Source: Promicromonospora iranensis (GTDB lineage Bacteria; Actinomycetota; Actinomycetes; Actinomycetales; Cellulomonadaceae). From it: 64,000 bases of DNA. The position numbers and the translations under genes are program-made. A model generated the notes under the pieces. That model was given only the letters and a program-made list of their open reading frames with translations. It searched no databases and was not told where the DNA came from. The stretch lies in contig NZ_JAJQQP010000001.1 of NCBI RefSeq assembly GCF_028994805.1, positions 248,001 to 312,000 on the forward strand. The letters are read 5' to 3'. Numbering within the stretch: position 1 is the stretch's first letter; the number at the start of each line of letters is the position of its first letter. Positions 41,113-49,431 of this stretch are shown piece after piece.

Positions 41113-42725
41113 CCAGCCCCCACACGGAGCCCCTCGCGGTCGAGCCCGACCACCTCCAGGGCGAACCACCCGCCATGACGCACAGCGAGGTCCTCCGGGC
41201 GCTGTCCGGGATCCTCCTCGGCATGTTCGTCTCCGTCCTGGCGATGTCGGTGGTCTCGTCGTCGCTGCCGAAGATCATCACGGACCTCGAGGGCAACCAG
41301 TCGGCCTTCACCTGGGTGGTCACGGCGACCCTGCTGACCTCGACGATCTCCACCCCGATCTGGGGCAAGCTCGCCGACCTCACGAACCGCAAGACGCTGA
41401 TCCAGATCGCCCTCATCATCTCCGTGCTCTCGGCGGCCGCCGCCGGGTTCGCGCAGGACACCGGGCAGCTCATCACCTTCCGCGCCTTCCAGGGCATCGG
41501 CGCCGGCGGCCTGCAGTCGCTCTCCGCCGTGCTCATCGCCGACATCATCAGCCCGCGTCAGCGCGGCCGGTACATGGGCCTCATGGGCTCGATCATGGGC
41601 ATCGGCATGGTCGGCGGCCCGATCCTCGGCGGCTTCCTCACGGACGCCATCAGCTGGCGCTGGAACTTCTTCGTCGGCCTGCCGTTCGCGGTGGCGTCGA
41701 TCATCGTGCTGCAGATGACGCTCAAGCTTCCGAAGCGGCCCCGCGGCTCGGCCCGGATCGACGTCCTCGGCGCCACGCTGATCTCTGCCGGCATCGCGAC
41801 CCTGCTGCTGTGGATCACCTTCGCGGGAACCGAGTTCGACTGGCTCTCCTGGCAGACGGCGGTCATGGCCGGCGGCTCGCTCCTCGTCCTGGCGATCGCC
41901 GTGCTCGTGGAGCTGCGGGTCAAGAACCCGCTCATCCCGATGGACCTGTTCAAGAACCGCACGCTGGTGCTCGCCGTCATCGGGTCGGTCGCCGTGGGTG
42001 TCGCCATGTTCGGCTCGTCGGTGTTCCTCAGCCAGTACATGCAGCTCTCACGCGGCAAGACGCCCACCGAGTCCGGCCTGTACACGATCCCGATGGTCGT
42101 CGGCCTCTTCCTGTCGTCCACGATCGGCGGACAGCTGATCTCCAGGACGGGCCGGTACAAGCCGTACATGGTCACCGGCGGCGTGCTCCTGACCGGCGGC
42201 CTGCTGCTCCTGTCGACGCTGGACCACCACACGTCGTTCGTCCTGGTCTCGATCTACCTGTTCGTCCTGGGGGCGGGCGTCGGCCTCCTCATGCAGAACA
42301 TGGTGCTGGCCACGCAGAACACGCTGCACATCAAGGACTCCGGGTCCGGCACGTCCACCGTGACGTTCTTCCGGTCGCTCGGTGGCGCCCTCGGCGTCTC
42401 GGCGCTCGGCGCGATCTTGGGCCACAGCGTGAGGACCAGCCTGCAGGACGGCGTCACGGAGATCGCGCCGCAGCTGGCGAAGCAGGGGATCGACCCGTCA
42501 GCACTGGCCTCCGGCGGCGGCACCCTGCCCGACCTGGCGACGCTCCCGCACATCCTGGTCGAGGTCGTCGAGAAGGCGTACGCGGACGGCATCGCGGACA
42601 TCTTCCTCGCCGCCGTCCCGCTGGCCCTCGTCGCGCTGCTCTGCGTCTCCCTGATCAAGGAGGTGCCGCTGGGTCACCGCTCCGGCATCGACCAGCTGAA
42701 GGACCTGGAACCGGCAGCTCCCTGA
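41109..42725 (+). CDS. DHA2-type MFS multidrug exporter (EmrB/QacA)
   Basis: A 538-residue, 14-helix drug:H+ antiporter. Helix 1 region MSVVSSSLPKIITDLEG, motif A GKLADLTNRKTLIQIALI, motif C in GIGMVGGPILGGFLTD, and the late GAGVGLLMQNMVLATQN segment match the DHA2 group. The MarR gene immediately upstream, with a shared message and operators, makes a substrate-induced efflux system very likely. A family A palindromic repeat eight bases after the stop probably ends the transcript. The substrate cannot be read from the sequence. Confidence 0.94.
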   Translation: MTSPHTEPLAVEPDHLQGEPPAMTHSEVLRALSGILLGMFVSVLAMSVVSSSLPKIITDLEGNQSAFTWVVTATLLTSTISTPIWGKLADLTNRKTLIQIALIISVLSAAAAGFAQDTGQLITFRAFQGIGAGGLQSLSAVLIADIISPRQRGRYMGLMGSIMGIGMVGGPILGGFLTDAISWRWNFFVGLPFAVASIIVLQMTLKLPKRPRGSARIDVLGATLISAGIATLLLWITFAGTEFDWLSWQTAVMAGGSLLVLAIAVLVELRVKNPLIPMDLFKNRTLVLAVIGSVAVGVAMFGSSVFLSQYMQLSRGKTPTESGLYTIPMVVGLFLSSTIGGQLISRTGRYKPYMVTGGVLLTGGLLLLSTLDHHTSFVLVSIYLFVLGAGVGLLMQNMVLATQNTLHIKDSGSGTSTVTFFRSLGGALGVSALGAILGHSVRTSLQDGVTEIAPQLAKQGIDPSALASGGGTLPDLATLPHILVEVVEKAYADGIADIFLAAVPLALVALLCVSLIKEVPLGHRSGIDQLKDLEPAAP

Positions 42726-42732
42726 CCCTGTT

Positions 42733-42795
42733 GGTTGTGAGCGGGATCGTTGCGCCCTCCACGGGCGGGTAGTCGCAACGATCCCGCTCACAACC
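42733..42795. repeat. Palindromic repeat (family A, copy 2), probable terminator
   Basis: Perfect 22-bp arms (core GTGAGCGGGATCGTTGCG) around a 19-base loop. The arm core differs from copy 1 at 20140 by one base, with the matching change on the other arm, so pairing is kept. It lies just after the exporter gene. No T-run. Confidence 0.75.
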
Positions 42796-42861
42796 AGGTC
42801 CCCCGGGGGAATTCGCGCCCACGGGCTGTGATCCGAGGGCTTGACGCGTCATCATGGGCGC

Positions 42862-43407
42862 ATGCTCTCGCGTACAGACAGGTCCGGAACGGACGCGTCC
42901 GACGACCAGGTCGCCGCCGGCAACGATGCCGGCGACACGGTCGGTGACGACGGAGCCGCCCCCGCGCCGTTCGAGGGTCTGGAGCGGGAGATCCGGCTGC
43001 TGATCCGCCGCGCGCAGTCCTCCGGCGCCTCGATCGCCCGCCGGGTTCATCCTGAGCTCGACGCCAGCGCGTACCCGCTCCTCGCGCACATCTCGGAGCG
43101 GCCCGGCGCGCGGGGCTCGGACCTCGCCACCTTCTTCGGTGTCGGACGTGCCACCGTGTCGCGGCAGCTCAGCCGTCTGGTGGAGCTCGGCCTCGTCGAA
43201 CGCACCGTCGACCCGGAGGACAGCCGCGGACAGCGCATCACCCTGACGCCCGACGGCGCTGCCCGCCTCGACCGCGCGCGCTCCAGCCGGGTCGCCATGC
43301 TGGAGGGAGCGCTGGCCACCTGGGAGACCGAAGAGGTCGCACAGCTGGCCAGCCTCCTCAACCGCTACTCGACGGACATCGTGGCGTGGAAGCAGAGCGG
43401 TCGCTGA
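42862..43407 (+). CDS. MarR family transcriptional regulator
   Basis: A 181-residue winged-helix protein. A 35-residue acidic, low-complexity leader (SGTDASDDQVAAGNDAGD) precedes the MarR core: AYPLLAHISERPGARGSDLATF, recognition helix GRATVSRQLSRLVELGLV, and the wing DPEDSRGQRITLTPDG. It stands alone between an exporter and msrB, so its targets are unknown; msrB, convergent with it, is not an obvious one. ATG at 42862 with a CATCAT box six bases upstream, probably leaderless. It is not closely similar to the other MarR here. Confidence 0.92.
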   Translation: MLSRTDRSGTDASDDQVAAGNDAGDTVGDDGAAPAPFEGLEREIRLLIRRAQSSGASIARRVHPELDASAYPLLAHISERPGARGSDLATFFGVGRATVSRQLSRLVELGLVERTVDPEDSRGQRITLTPDGAARLDRARSSRVAMLEGALATWETEEVAQLASLLNRYSTDIVAWKQSGR

Positions 43408-43423
43408 ACCGTCCTGCCGACCG

Positions 43424-43822
43424 TCAGCTCTCCTCGAACGTGAGGCTCACCGAGTTCATGCAGAACCGGTCGCCGGTCGGGGTCTGCGGCGCGTCCTCGA
43501 AGACGTGCCCCAGGTGGGAGCCGCACGTGGCGCAGCGCACCTCGGTGCGCACCATGCCGAGGGAACGGTCCTCGATCAGCTCGACGGAGTCACCCGCGAG
43601 CGGGCTGTAGAACGACGGCCAGCCGCAGTGCGAGTCGAACTTGGTGTCCGACCGGAACAGCTCGGCGTCACACGCGCGACACCGGTAGACGCCGGTGCGC
43701 TTCTCGTCGAGCAGCTCGCCCGTCCACGCCCGTTCGGTGCCTGCCTGTCGCAGTACCGCGTATTCCTCGGACGAGAGCTCCTTGCGCCACTCCTCGTCCG
43801 ACTTCGAGACCTTGTACGTCAT
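43424..43822 (-). CDS. msrB: Peptide-methionine (R)-S-oxide reductase MsrB
   Basis: Repairs oxidised methionine (R-sulfoxide) in proteins. The 132 residues are a complete MsrB: two zinc CxxC pairs (YRCRACD and VRCATCGSHLGHVF), GWPSFY, and the catalytic RFCMNSVSLTF. Thus both zinc and active-site cysteines are present; the resolving Cys position should be checked by alignment. The ATG at 43822 has GGAGGT upstream. It is convergent with the MarR gene and shares no operon. Fits the oxidative-stress theme with mshD and mutT1. Confidence 0.96.
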   Translation of the reverse strand: MTYKVSKSDEEWRKELSSEEYAVLRQAGTERAWTGELLDEKRTGVYRCRACDAELFRSDTKFDSHCGWPSFYSPLAGDSVELIEDRSLGMVRTEVRCATCGSHLGHVFEDAPQTPTGDRFCMNSVSLTFEES

Positions 43823-43872
43823 GTCGACACCTCCGCGCATACCAACCTACCTCCGGCCCGCGGTGTTCCCGC

Positions 43873-43925
43873 GTGCGCCCGGGCGCACGTGAGCCCCTGA
43901 ACCCTCACGGGTCCGGGGGCTCACG
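43873..43925 (-). terminator. Palindrome plus hairpin downstream of the DEAD-box helicase gene
   Basis: A 16-bp perfect palindrome GTGCGCCCGGGCGCAC (43873-43888) abuts a hairpin with arms CGTGAGCCCC and GGGGCTCACG (43888-43925) and an inner ACCC/GGGT stem. It lies 44 bases after the helicase stop (minus strand) and probably terminates it; the msrB promoter is next. Confidence 0.6.
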
Positions 43926-43968
43926 CTGCTGCTCCGAGCCGGTGCTCCGAGCCGGTGCTACGAGGCGG

Positions 43969-45495
43969 TCAGCTCGCGGCCGAGGCGTTGGTGCTGCCCG
44001 CGCCGCGGCCACGGCCGCCGCGACGACGACGAGGCGCGCCCGCGCCGTCCGTCCTCGGGAAGTGGTCGGCAGCGGTGCGTCCGCCGCCCGACGCCGGGCG
44101 ACCGCCGCCGCGCTGGCCGGTCGTCTGGCCGGCGCCCTGGCTGCGCGCCTGGCCCTGACGGCCGCCGCCCTGCCCGGCACCCTGACCGGCGCCCTGACCA
44201 CGGGTCTGGCCCGTGCCCTGGGCTCCGGAGCGCGAGCGTCCGCCCTGCTTGCGCGGCTGGCCCTGGCGACCCTGCTGCTGCGGGGCGGGCTCCACGTACT
44301 CCACGAACGGCGCGACCTCGCCGACCAGGCTGGTCACCGTCGCGTCGCCGGGACGGACGTCCTGGGGGCGAGCGGTGATCTTCGCCTTGCGGGTCAGGTC
44401 ACGCACGTCGCCGCGCTCCTCGGGCAGCATGATGGTCACGACGTCGCCGCCGGAACCGGCACGCGCCGTCCGCCCCGAGCGGTGGAGGTACGCCTTGTGC
44501 TCGGCGGGCGGGTCCACGTGCACCACGAGCTCGACGTCGTCGACGTGGATGCCGCGCGCGGCGATGTCCGTCGCGACGAGCACCCGGACGTCGCCGGACG
44601 AGAACGCGGCGAGGTTGCGCTCGCGCGCCCCCTGGCCGAGGTTGCCGTGCAGGTCGACGGCGGGCACGCCCGCGGCGGTGAGCTGCTTGGCGAGCTTCTT
44701 GGCCTGGTGCTTGGTCCGCATGAACAGCACGCGCCGGCCGGTGCCCTGCGCGAGCTGGTGCACCACGTGCTTCTTCGCGTCCTTGTCGGTCACGGCGAGG
44801 ATGTGGTGCGTCATCTGCGGCGGCGGGGCTGCGGCGTCGTCCACCGAGTGGGTGACCGGCTGGTGCAGGTAACGCTTCACGATGACGTCGACGCCGTTGT
44901 CCAGCGTCGCCGAGAACAGCAGGCGCTGGGTCCGCGAGGACGTGCGGTCGAGGATGCGCTTCACGCCGGGCAGGAACCCGAGGTCAGCCATGTGGTCGGC
45001 CTCGTCGAGCACGGTGATCTCGACGTCCTCGAGCGTGAGGTGCCGCTGGCCGAGCAGGTCCTCGAGCCGGCCGGGGCAGGCGATGACGATGTCGACACCG
45101 GCGCTCAGGGCGGTGACCTGGCGCGACTGCGCCACGCCCCCGAAGATCGTGGTGGTCTTCAGACCGAGTGCCTGCGCCAGCGGGGCGATCGACTCGTCGA
45201 TCTGGTTCGCGAGCTCACGCGTGGGAGCCAGGATCAGTGCACGGGGGCGGCCCGCACCACGGCGCGGCTGCCCCGCCGCGACCGAACGGGCGCTGGACGT
45301 CGCGAGACGCGTCACGACCGGCAGCGCGAACGCGAGGGTCTTGCCCGAGCCGGTCCGGCCACGGCCGAGCACGTCGCGGCCGTTGAGGGAGTCCGGCAGC
45401 GACGCCGTCTGGATGGGGAACGGCGAAGTGATGCCGCGGTCTGTCAGAACGCGCAGAACGGGCGCGGGCAGACCGAGGTCGGCAAAGGTAGTCAA
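43969..45495 (-). CDS. DEAD-box RNA helicase
   Basis: A 508-residue RhlE/CsdA-like RNA helicase acting in RNA remodelling and ribosome assembly. The Q motif is FADLGLPAPVLRVLTDRGIT, motif I GRTGSGKT, Ia PTRELANQI, II VLDEADHM, III FSATLD, and VI HRSGRTARAG. After about residue 395 comes a low-complexity Gln/Gly/Arg-rich tail (QGAGQGAGQGGGRQGQ), which typically binds RNA. Start ATG 45495 is directly before the Q motif. It is monocistronic, with a 200-base non-coding region before the divergent M50 gene. Confidence 0.95.
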   Translation of the reverse strand: MTTFADLGLPAPVLRVLTDRGITSPFPIQTASLPDSLNGRDVLGRGRTGSGKTLAFALPVVTRLATSSARSVAAGQPRRGAGRPRALILAPTRELANQIDESIAPLAQALGLKTTTIFGGVAQSRQVTALSAGVDIVIACPGRLEDLLGQRHLTLEDVEITVLDEADHMADLGFLPGVKRILDRTSSRTQRLLFSATLDNGVDVIVKRYLHQPVTHSVDDAAAPPPQMTHHILAVTDKDAKKHVVHQLAQGTGRRVLFMRTKHQAKKLAKQLTAAGVPAVDLHGNLGQGARERNLAAFSSGDVRVLVATDIAARGIHVDDVELVVHVDPPAEHKAYLHRSGRTARAGSGGDVVTIMLPEERGDVRDLTRKAKITARPQDVRPGDATVTSLVGEVAPFVEYVEPAPQQQGRQGQPRKQGGRSRSGAQGTGQTRGQGAGQGAGQGGGRQGQARSQGAGQTTGQRGGGRPASGGGRTAADHFPRTDGAGAPRRRRGGRGRGAGSTNASAAS

Positions 45496-45693
45496 AGGAG
45501 ATGGGCCTCTCGGGCTCGGTGGCAGCGCGGTTCGCGCCGGTGGTCCGCCGTGCTCACACCGGGCGGCGGGTTGCTAACCCGGGCCGGGGCCACGACGTCG
45601 GGCAGCTGAAGCCGCCCACGACCACCAACTATCTCATGTCCTGGTGACGGTGGCTGCGGCGCACGTCACGTTCGGTGTGGTTCTATGTGGCGC

Positions 45694-46452
45694 ATGATTC
45701 CCGCAGCGACCAGCTCCGCCGGGCCGTTCGCCGCCATCGGCGACGTGCTCGGCACCATCTGGACCAACGCGGTCACCCCCGTGGACCCGCCGTCGAACGT
45801 GATGGTGCTCGGCATGTGCGCGATCGCCCTGGTCGTCGTCCTGTTCCGGCCCTTGTGGCACGTGACGCGACACGTCATCACCATCGCCCACGAGGCGTCG
45901 CACGGCCTCGCCGCCCTGTTCACGGGCCGCAAGCTCGAGGGCATCCGGCTGCACTCCGACACCTCCGGCCTCACCGTCTCCCGCGGCAAGCCCCGCGGTC
46001 CGGGCATGGTCATCACGGCGTTCGCCGGCTACGTGGGGCCGGGCATCATCGGCCTCGGTGCCGCGTGGCTGCTCAAGCTCGGCTACGCCGTCGGGCTGCT
46101 GTGGCTGCTCGTGGCACTCCTCGCGCTGCTGCTCCTGCAGATCCGCAACTGGTTCGGGCTCTGGTCGATCCTCGTCAGCGGCACCGCGCTCGTATTCGTC
46201 ACCTGGTTCCTGGAGCCCACGGTGCAGAGCGCCGTCGCCTACGCCGTGACGTGGTTCCTCCTGCTCGGCGCGGTACGCCCGGTGTTCGAGCTGCAGATCC
46301 AGCGCTCCCGCGGCCGCGCCCGGACGTCCGACGCTGACATGCTCGCGCGCCTGACCGGTGTCGCCGGCCTGTTCTGGGTGTCGATGTTCCTGCTGGTCAC
46401 GCTGGGTGCGCTGGCGCTCGGCGGGGCATGGATCCTCGGCGTCGCGCTCTAG
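45694..46452 (+). CDS. M50-family (site-2-protease-like) membrane protein
   Basis: A 252-residue integral membrane protein with about six helices. ITIAHEASHGLAALFTG holds the zinc motif HExxH within a membrane helix, as in the M50B-like actinobacterial family, and FLLLGAVRPVFELQIQRS is in the second half. The typical partner motif NxxPxxxxDG is not seen in standard form, so proteolysis is uncertain. ATG 45694 is favoured, with TTCTAT seven bases upstream; ATG 45685 is possible. It is convergent with the HesB-like gene over a long hairpin. Confidence 0.78.
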   Translation: MIPAATSSAGPFAAIGDVLGTIWTNAVTPVDPPSNVMVLGMCAIALVVVLFRPLWHVTRHVITIAHEASHGLAALFTGRKLEGIRLHSDTSGLTVSRGKPRGPGMVITAFAGYVGPGIIGLGAAWLLKLGYAVGLLWLLVALLALLLLQIRNWFGLWSILVSGTALVFVTWFLEPTVQSAVAYAVTWFLLLGAVRPVFELQIQRSRGRARTSDADMLARLTGVAGLFWVSMFLLVTLGALALGGAWILGVAL

Positions 46453-46505
46453 GCGTCCGCCGCCGGACGGAACCGCTCCGAGGCCAGTGACAGGCCTCAG
46501 AACGA

Positions 46506-46556
46506 CGACGAGCCCCTGTGCGGCTGCCTGGCCGGCAGCCGCGCAGGGGCTCGTCG
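46506..46556. terminator. Bidirectional terminator hairpin
   Basis: A 23-bp stem with one G-U type mismatch and a 5-base loop; the arm opens CGACGAGCCCCTG. It lies between the convergent M50 and HesB-like genes and serves both. Confidence 0.75.
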
Positions 46557-46589
46557 ATCACATCGGCACCCGGTCAAGGGCGCCGGGAG

Positions 46590-46874
46590 TCACGCCTTGG
46601 GCGTGAGCACGAAACCTGGGCCCTCGGCACCGGGGTCGGTGTCCAGGGTCAGCGTCTCCAGGGCAGGAGCGGCCTGAGCCTCGACGAACACGTTGGTGGC
46701 ACCCGAGGCGTCGACGACCTGGTCGTCAGGCTGGGGGGCCGGAACCAGCGCGAGCTCGAAGTTGCCGGGCTGGCCGGACGCCTGCGCGATGCGCAGCCCG
46801 CCCTCGACCGGCACTCCAGCCTGCTGAGCGAGGTCCTGGACGGCCGTACGGGCATTGTCGGTCACGGTGAGCAC
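46590..46874 (-). CDS. HesB/IscA-like protein lacking the cluster cysteines
   Basis: A 94-residue protein with the shape of an A-type iron-sulfur carrier (HesB/IscA): VTDNARTAVQDLAQQAGVP, GGLRIAQASG, FELALVPAPQPDD and VFVEAQAAPALETLTLD. Yet the chain has no cysteine at all, so the three cluster ligands of IscA are missing. It cannot hold a cluster the usual way and may have another binding or scaffolding role. Start GTG 46874 with GAGGAG six bases upstream. Monocistronic, convergent with the M50 gene. The family call is by overall pattern. Confidence 0.75.
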   Translation of the reverse strand: MLTVTDNARTAVQDLAQQAGVPVEGGLRIAQASGQPGNFELALVPAPQPDDQVVDASGATNVFVEAQAAPALETLTLDTDPGAEGPGFVLTPKA

Positions 46875-47095
46875 GTTGAGCTCCTCACATTGGTTCTCCG
46901 CGGTCCCGACCACCGAACCAAGCCCACTCCCTCACCGCAAGCGTGAGACGCATTTAGCCCGATATCTCCCGGTGGGTGAGACAGCACATGACAGCCGCGA
47001 GCAGAGGCCGTACCGTGCCCCGCCGGGCGGCTCGACGCCGTCGGCGCACCTGACCGGTAGGCTTTCTACTCGCGCCACCCGGATCCCGGGCGCGC

Positions 47096-47168
47096 GGGCC
47101 TCTAGCTCAACTGGCAGAGCAGCGGACTTTTAATCCGCGGGTTCCGGGTTCGATCCCCGGGGGGCCCA
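47096..47168 (+). tRNA. tRNA-Lys (anticodon TTT)
   Basis: A complete 73-nt cloverleaf: acceptor GGGCCTC/GGGGCCC (two wobble-type pairs), D arm GCTC/GAGC, anticodon stem GCGGA/TCCGC with loop CTTTTAA, and T arm CCGGG/CCCGG with loop TTCGATC. CCA is not encoded. It decodes AAA/AAG. Confidence 0.97.
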
Positions 47169-47323
47169 CCGTGACAGCGTCGTCATCAGCCCGTTCATCC
47201 TGACCCGGACCCTCGCGGTGGAGGCCACAGCCGGGCCACACCACACAGACATCCACGGAACGCGCACCACTGTGCGCTACGCGACCGGTACCGTGGACGC
47301 CCACCCGAGGCTGAGGGGCTCAC

Positions 47324-48772
47324 ATGACACAGCTCGACCGCCGCACATTCCTGGCAAGCGCCGCCGTCGTCGCGTTCGATCCGGTGACGTCGCACTGGCT
47401 CACCAGCTACCCGGAGAACGCCGGGGCGGTCCGGATCCCTCACCTCGACGGCGAGCTCGTCACGGACGACGCCTCCCTCACGGAGGCGGCCACCGACTAC
47501 GGGCACCTGGTCCACAACCGCCCGCGGGCGGTGCTGCGGCCGGGCTCCGTGAACGACGTCGTCGCGGTGGTGCGGTTCGCGAACGAGTACGGCCTCACGG
47601 TCGCGGTGCGCGGGCAGGGTCACTCGACGTTCGGCCAGGCGCAGGCCGACTGCGGCGTCGTCATCGACTCCCGCACCCTCGCCACCATCCACTCGATCGC
47701 ACCGGACCGGGCAGTGGTCGACACCGGGGTGCAGTGGCTCGACCTGGTCCGCACCGCCCTGGCGGACGGCGTCGCGCCCCCCGTCACCACGGACTACCTC
47801 GGCCTGTCGGTGGGCGGCACGCTGAGCGCCGGCGGCATCGGCGGCGCCTCCCAGCACCACGGGCTGATCGTCGACAACACGATCGAGCTCGAGGTGGTCA
47901 CGGGTGAGGGCCATCTCGTGACCTGCTCCGCCGACCACGAGCGCGACCTGTTCGAGGCGGTGCTCGGCGGGCTCGGCCAGTTCGCCGTCATCGTGCGCGC
48001 GACGGTCCGGCTCGAGGCGGCCCCGGCCATGGCTCGCGTCTACACGCTGACCTATCCGCAGGTCACCGACCTGACGGCGGCCCAGCGCACGGCCCTGGCC
48101 GACGGCCGCTTCGACTACCTGGAGGGCCAGCTCGTCCCCACCGACGACGACGGTTTCGCGTTCGTCCTGGAGGGCGGGGCGTGGTTCACGAGCGAGCTGC
48201 CCGACGACGACGCCCTGGTGGCCGGCCTCGCGCCTTCCGGGATCGACGTCGTGGACCTGCCGTTCTTCGACTGGCTGAACCGCATCTACGAGACCGTCGA
48301 GCAGGTCGAGGCGCTCCGCCTGCCCTGCCCCTGGATCAACGTGTTCGTCCCCGACACGGCGGTCGACCAGATCGCCACGGAACTCCTCACCACGCTCACC
48401 CCGGCCGACGCCGGCGGCGTCGCCCTGCTCTACCCGACCAACCGGTCACTGGTCTCACGCCCCCAGGTGATGGTCCCCGAGGGCCCGGTGTTCTTCCTGC
48501 TCGCGCTGCTGCGCGCGGTGAGCCCGCCCGACGACGCGGAGGCGGAGCGCCTCATCGCCGAGAACGACGCGCTGTACGCCAAGGTCCGAGCCGTCGGCGG
48601 CACCAACTACCCGGTGAACGCCCTGCACCTGAGCCCGGCCGACTGGCGCGCCCACTACGGCGACCGCTGGCCCGCGGTGCGCAAGGCCAAGGACCGCTAC
48701 GACCCCCGCCGCGTGCTCACGCCCGGCCAGGGCATCTTCGAGGAAGTCAGCAGAGCTTCTCGTACTCCTTGA
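47324..48772 (+). CDS. FAD-linked oxidoreductase, cytokinin-dehydrogenase/BBE-like
   Basis: A 482-residue VAO-fold flavoprotein. RPRAVLRPGSVNDVVAVVRFANEYGLTVAVRGQGHS (read in parts) is the FAD-binding region; the His of GQGHSTFGQ is where cytokinin dehydrogenases bind FAD covalently. TDYLGLSVGGTLSAGGIG is the conserved pyrophosphate loop. The C-terminal WINVFVP and GTNYPVNAL segments resemble the cytokinin-binding domain. The N terminus RRTFLASAAVVAF is Tat-like (RR-x-F-L), so export is possible though the hydrophobic part is short. The substrate is unproven. The 3' end overlaps the convergent lipoprotein gene by 26 bases. Confidence 0.85.
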   Translation: MTQLDRRTFLASAAVVAFDPVTSHWLTSYPENAGAVRIPHLDGELVTDDASLTEAATDYGHLVHNRPRAVLRPGSVNDVVAVVRFANEYGLTVAVRGQGHSTFGQAQADCGVVIDSRTLATIHSIAPDRAVVDTGVQWLDLVRTALADGVAPPVTTDYLGLSVGGTLSAGGIGGASQHHGLIVDNTIELEVVTGEGHLVTCSADHERDLFEAVLGGLGQFAVIVRATVRLEAAPAMARVYTLTYPQVTDLTAAQRTALADGRFDYLEGQLVPTDDDGFAFVLEGGAWFTSELPDDDALVAGLAPSGIDVVDLPFFDWLNRIYETVEQVEALRLPCPWINVFVPDTAVDQIATELLTTLTPADAGGVALLYPTNRSLVSRPQVMVPEGPVFFLLALLRAVSPPDDAEAERLIAENDALYAKVRAVGGTNYPVNALHLSPADWRAHYGDRWPAVRKAKDRYDPRRVLTPGQGIFEEVSRASRTP

Positions 48773-49241
48773 GGCCGGCGACGGTCGAGGCGATGTCGAG
48801 CTCGACCTGCCCGCCGTCCGCCAGGTCGAGCGCTTCCTGCAGCTGCAGGAACGGCACCCGGATCTTCTCGAGCGGGCCCTGGAACTCCTCGGGCACACGC
48901 GGCTCGAGCCGCCCGAGCTCCATCGCCATCGCATGCATCTGGTCGGCCGACGTGCCGTCGAGCCCGTCGCTCGCTCCCACGAGCGCCGTACCGATGCGCT
49001 CCTCGAGCGTCTTGCCGCCGTCGACGTACATCGCGGCGCACGCCTGGTTCGCGTCCAGCGGCGCGTCCGGGTCAGGCCGCGAAGAGGGCGCGGCGCTCAC
49101 GCTGCTCGACGGCGACGCGCTCGCTCCGGCGTCGGCCTCGCCGTCCGCCGAGCAGCCGGCGAGCAGGACGAGAGCGGCCACGGCTACGAGGGCCCCGCGG
49201 GCACGGAAGCCGGCCGAGGCGGGGGTGACAGGTCGGACCAT
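48747..49241 (-). CDS. Putative lipoprotein of unknown function
   Basis: A 164-residue secreted lipoprotein. The signal peptide ends in the lipobox LAGC (ARGALVAVAALVLLAGCSADG) with lipid attachment to that Cys; a Ser/Pro/Ala linker follows, then a helical domain with NQACAAMYVDGG and LKEYEKLC whose two cysteines could pair. No family recognised. ATG at 49241 gives a normal signal peptide; ATG at 49250 is an alternative with a GGTGG site. It is convergent with the flavoprotein gene. Confidence 0.8.
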   Translation of the reverse strand: MVRPVTPASAGFRARGALVAVAALVLLAGCSADGEADAGASASPSSSVSAAPSSRPDPDAPLDANQACAAMYVDGGKTLEERIGTALVGASDGLDGTSADQMHAMAMELGRLEPRVPEEFQGPLEKIRVPFLQLQEALDLADGGQVELDIASTVAGLKEYEKLC

Positions 49242-49431
49242 GGCGCACATGAAACCACCCGGCGCTGAGAATCCGCGCATCCGGTGGGTTTCGCCCGGGT
49301 GGCCGACACGGCGCCCTCGGGGCCGGGCGGTGAACTGTCCCGGAACACTCCCGGAATTCGCACGGCGCCCACTGGGAAGCCGCGCGAGGTCGGCCTAGCG
49401 TGGTGAGTGAACCGCAGACCCGGAGGTCAGC

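Noticed and set aside
43873-45609. A 578-codon + strand frame over the DEAD-box helicase
   Set aside because: Antisense shadow; the helicase motifs on the minus strand are complete.
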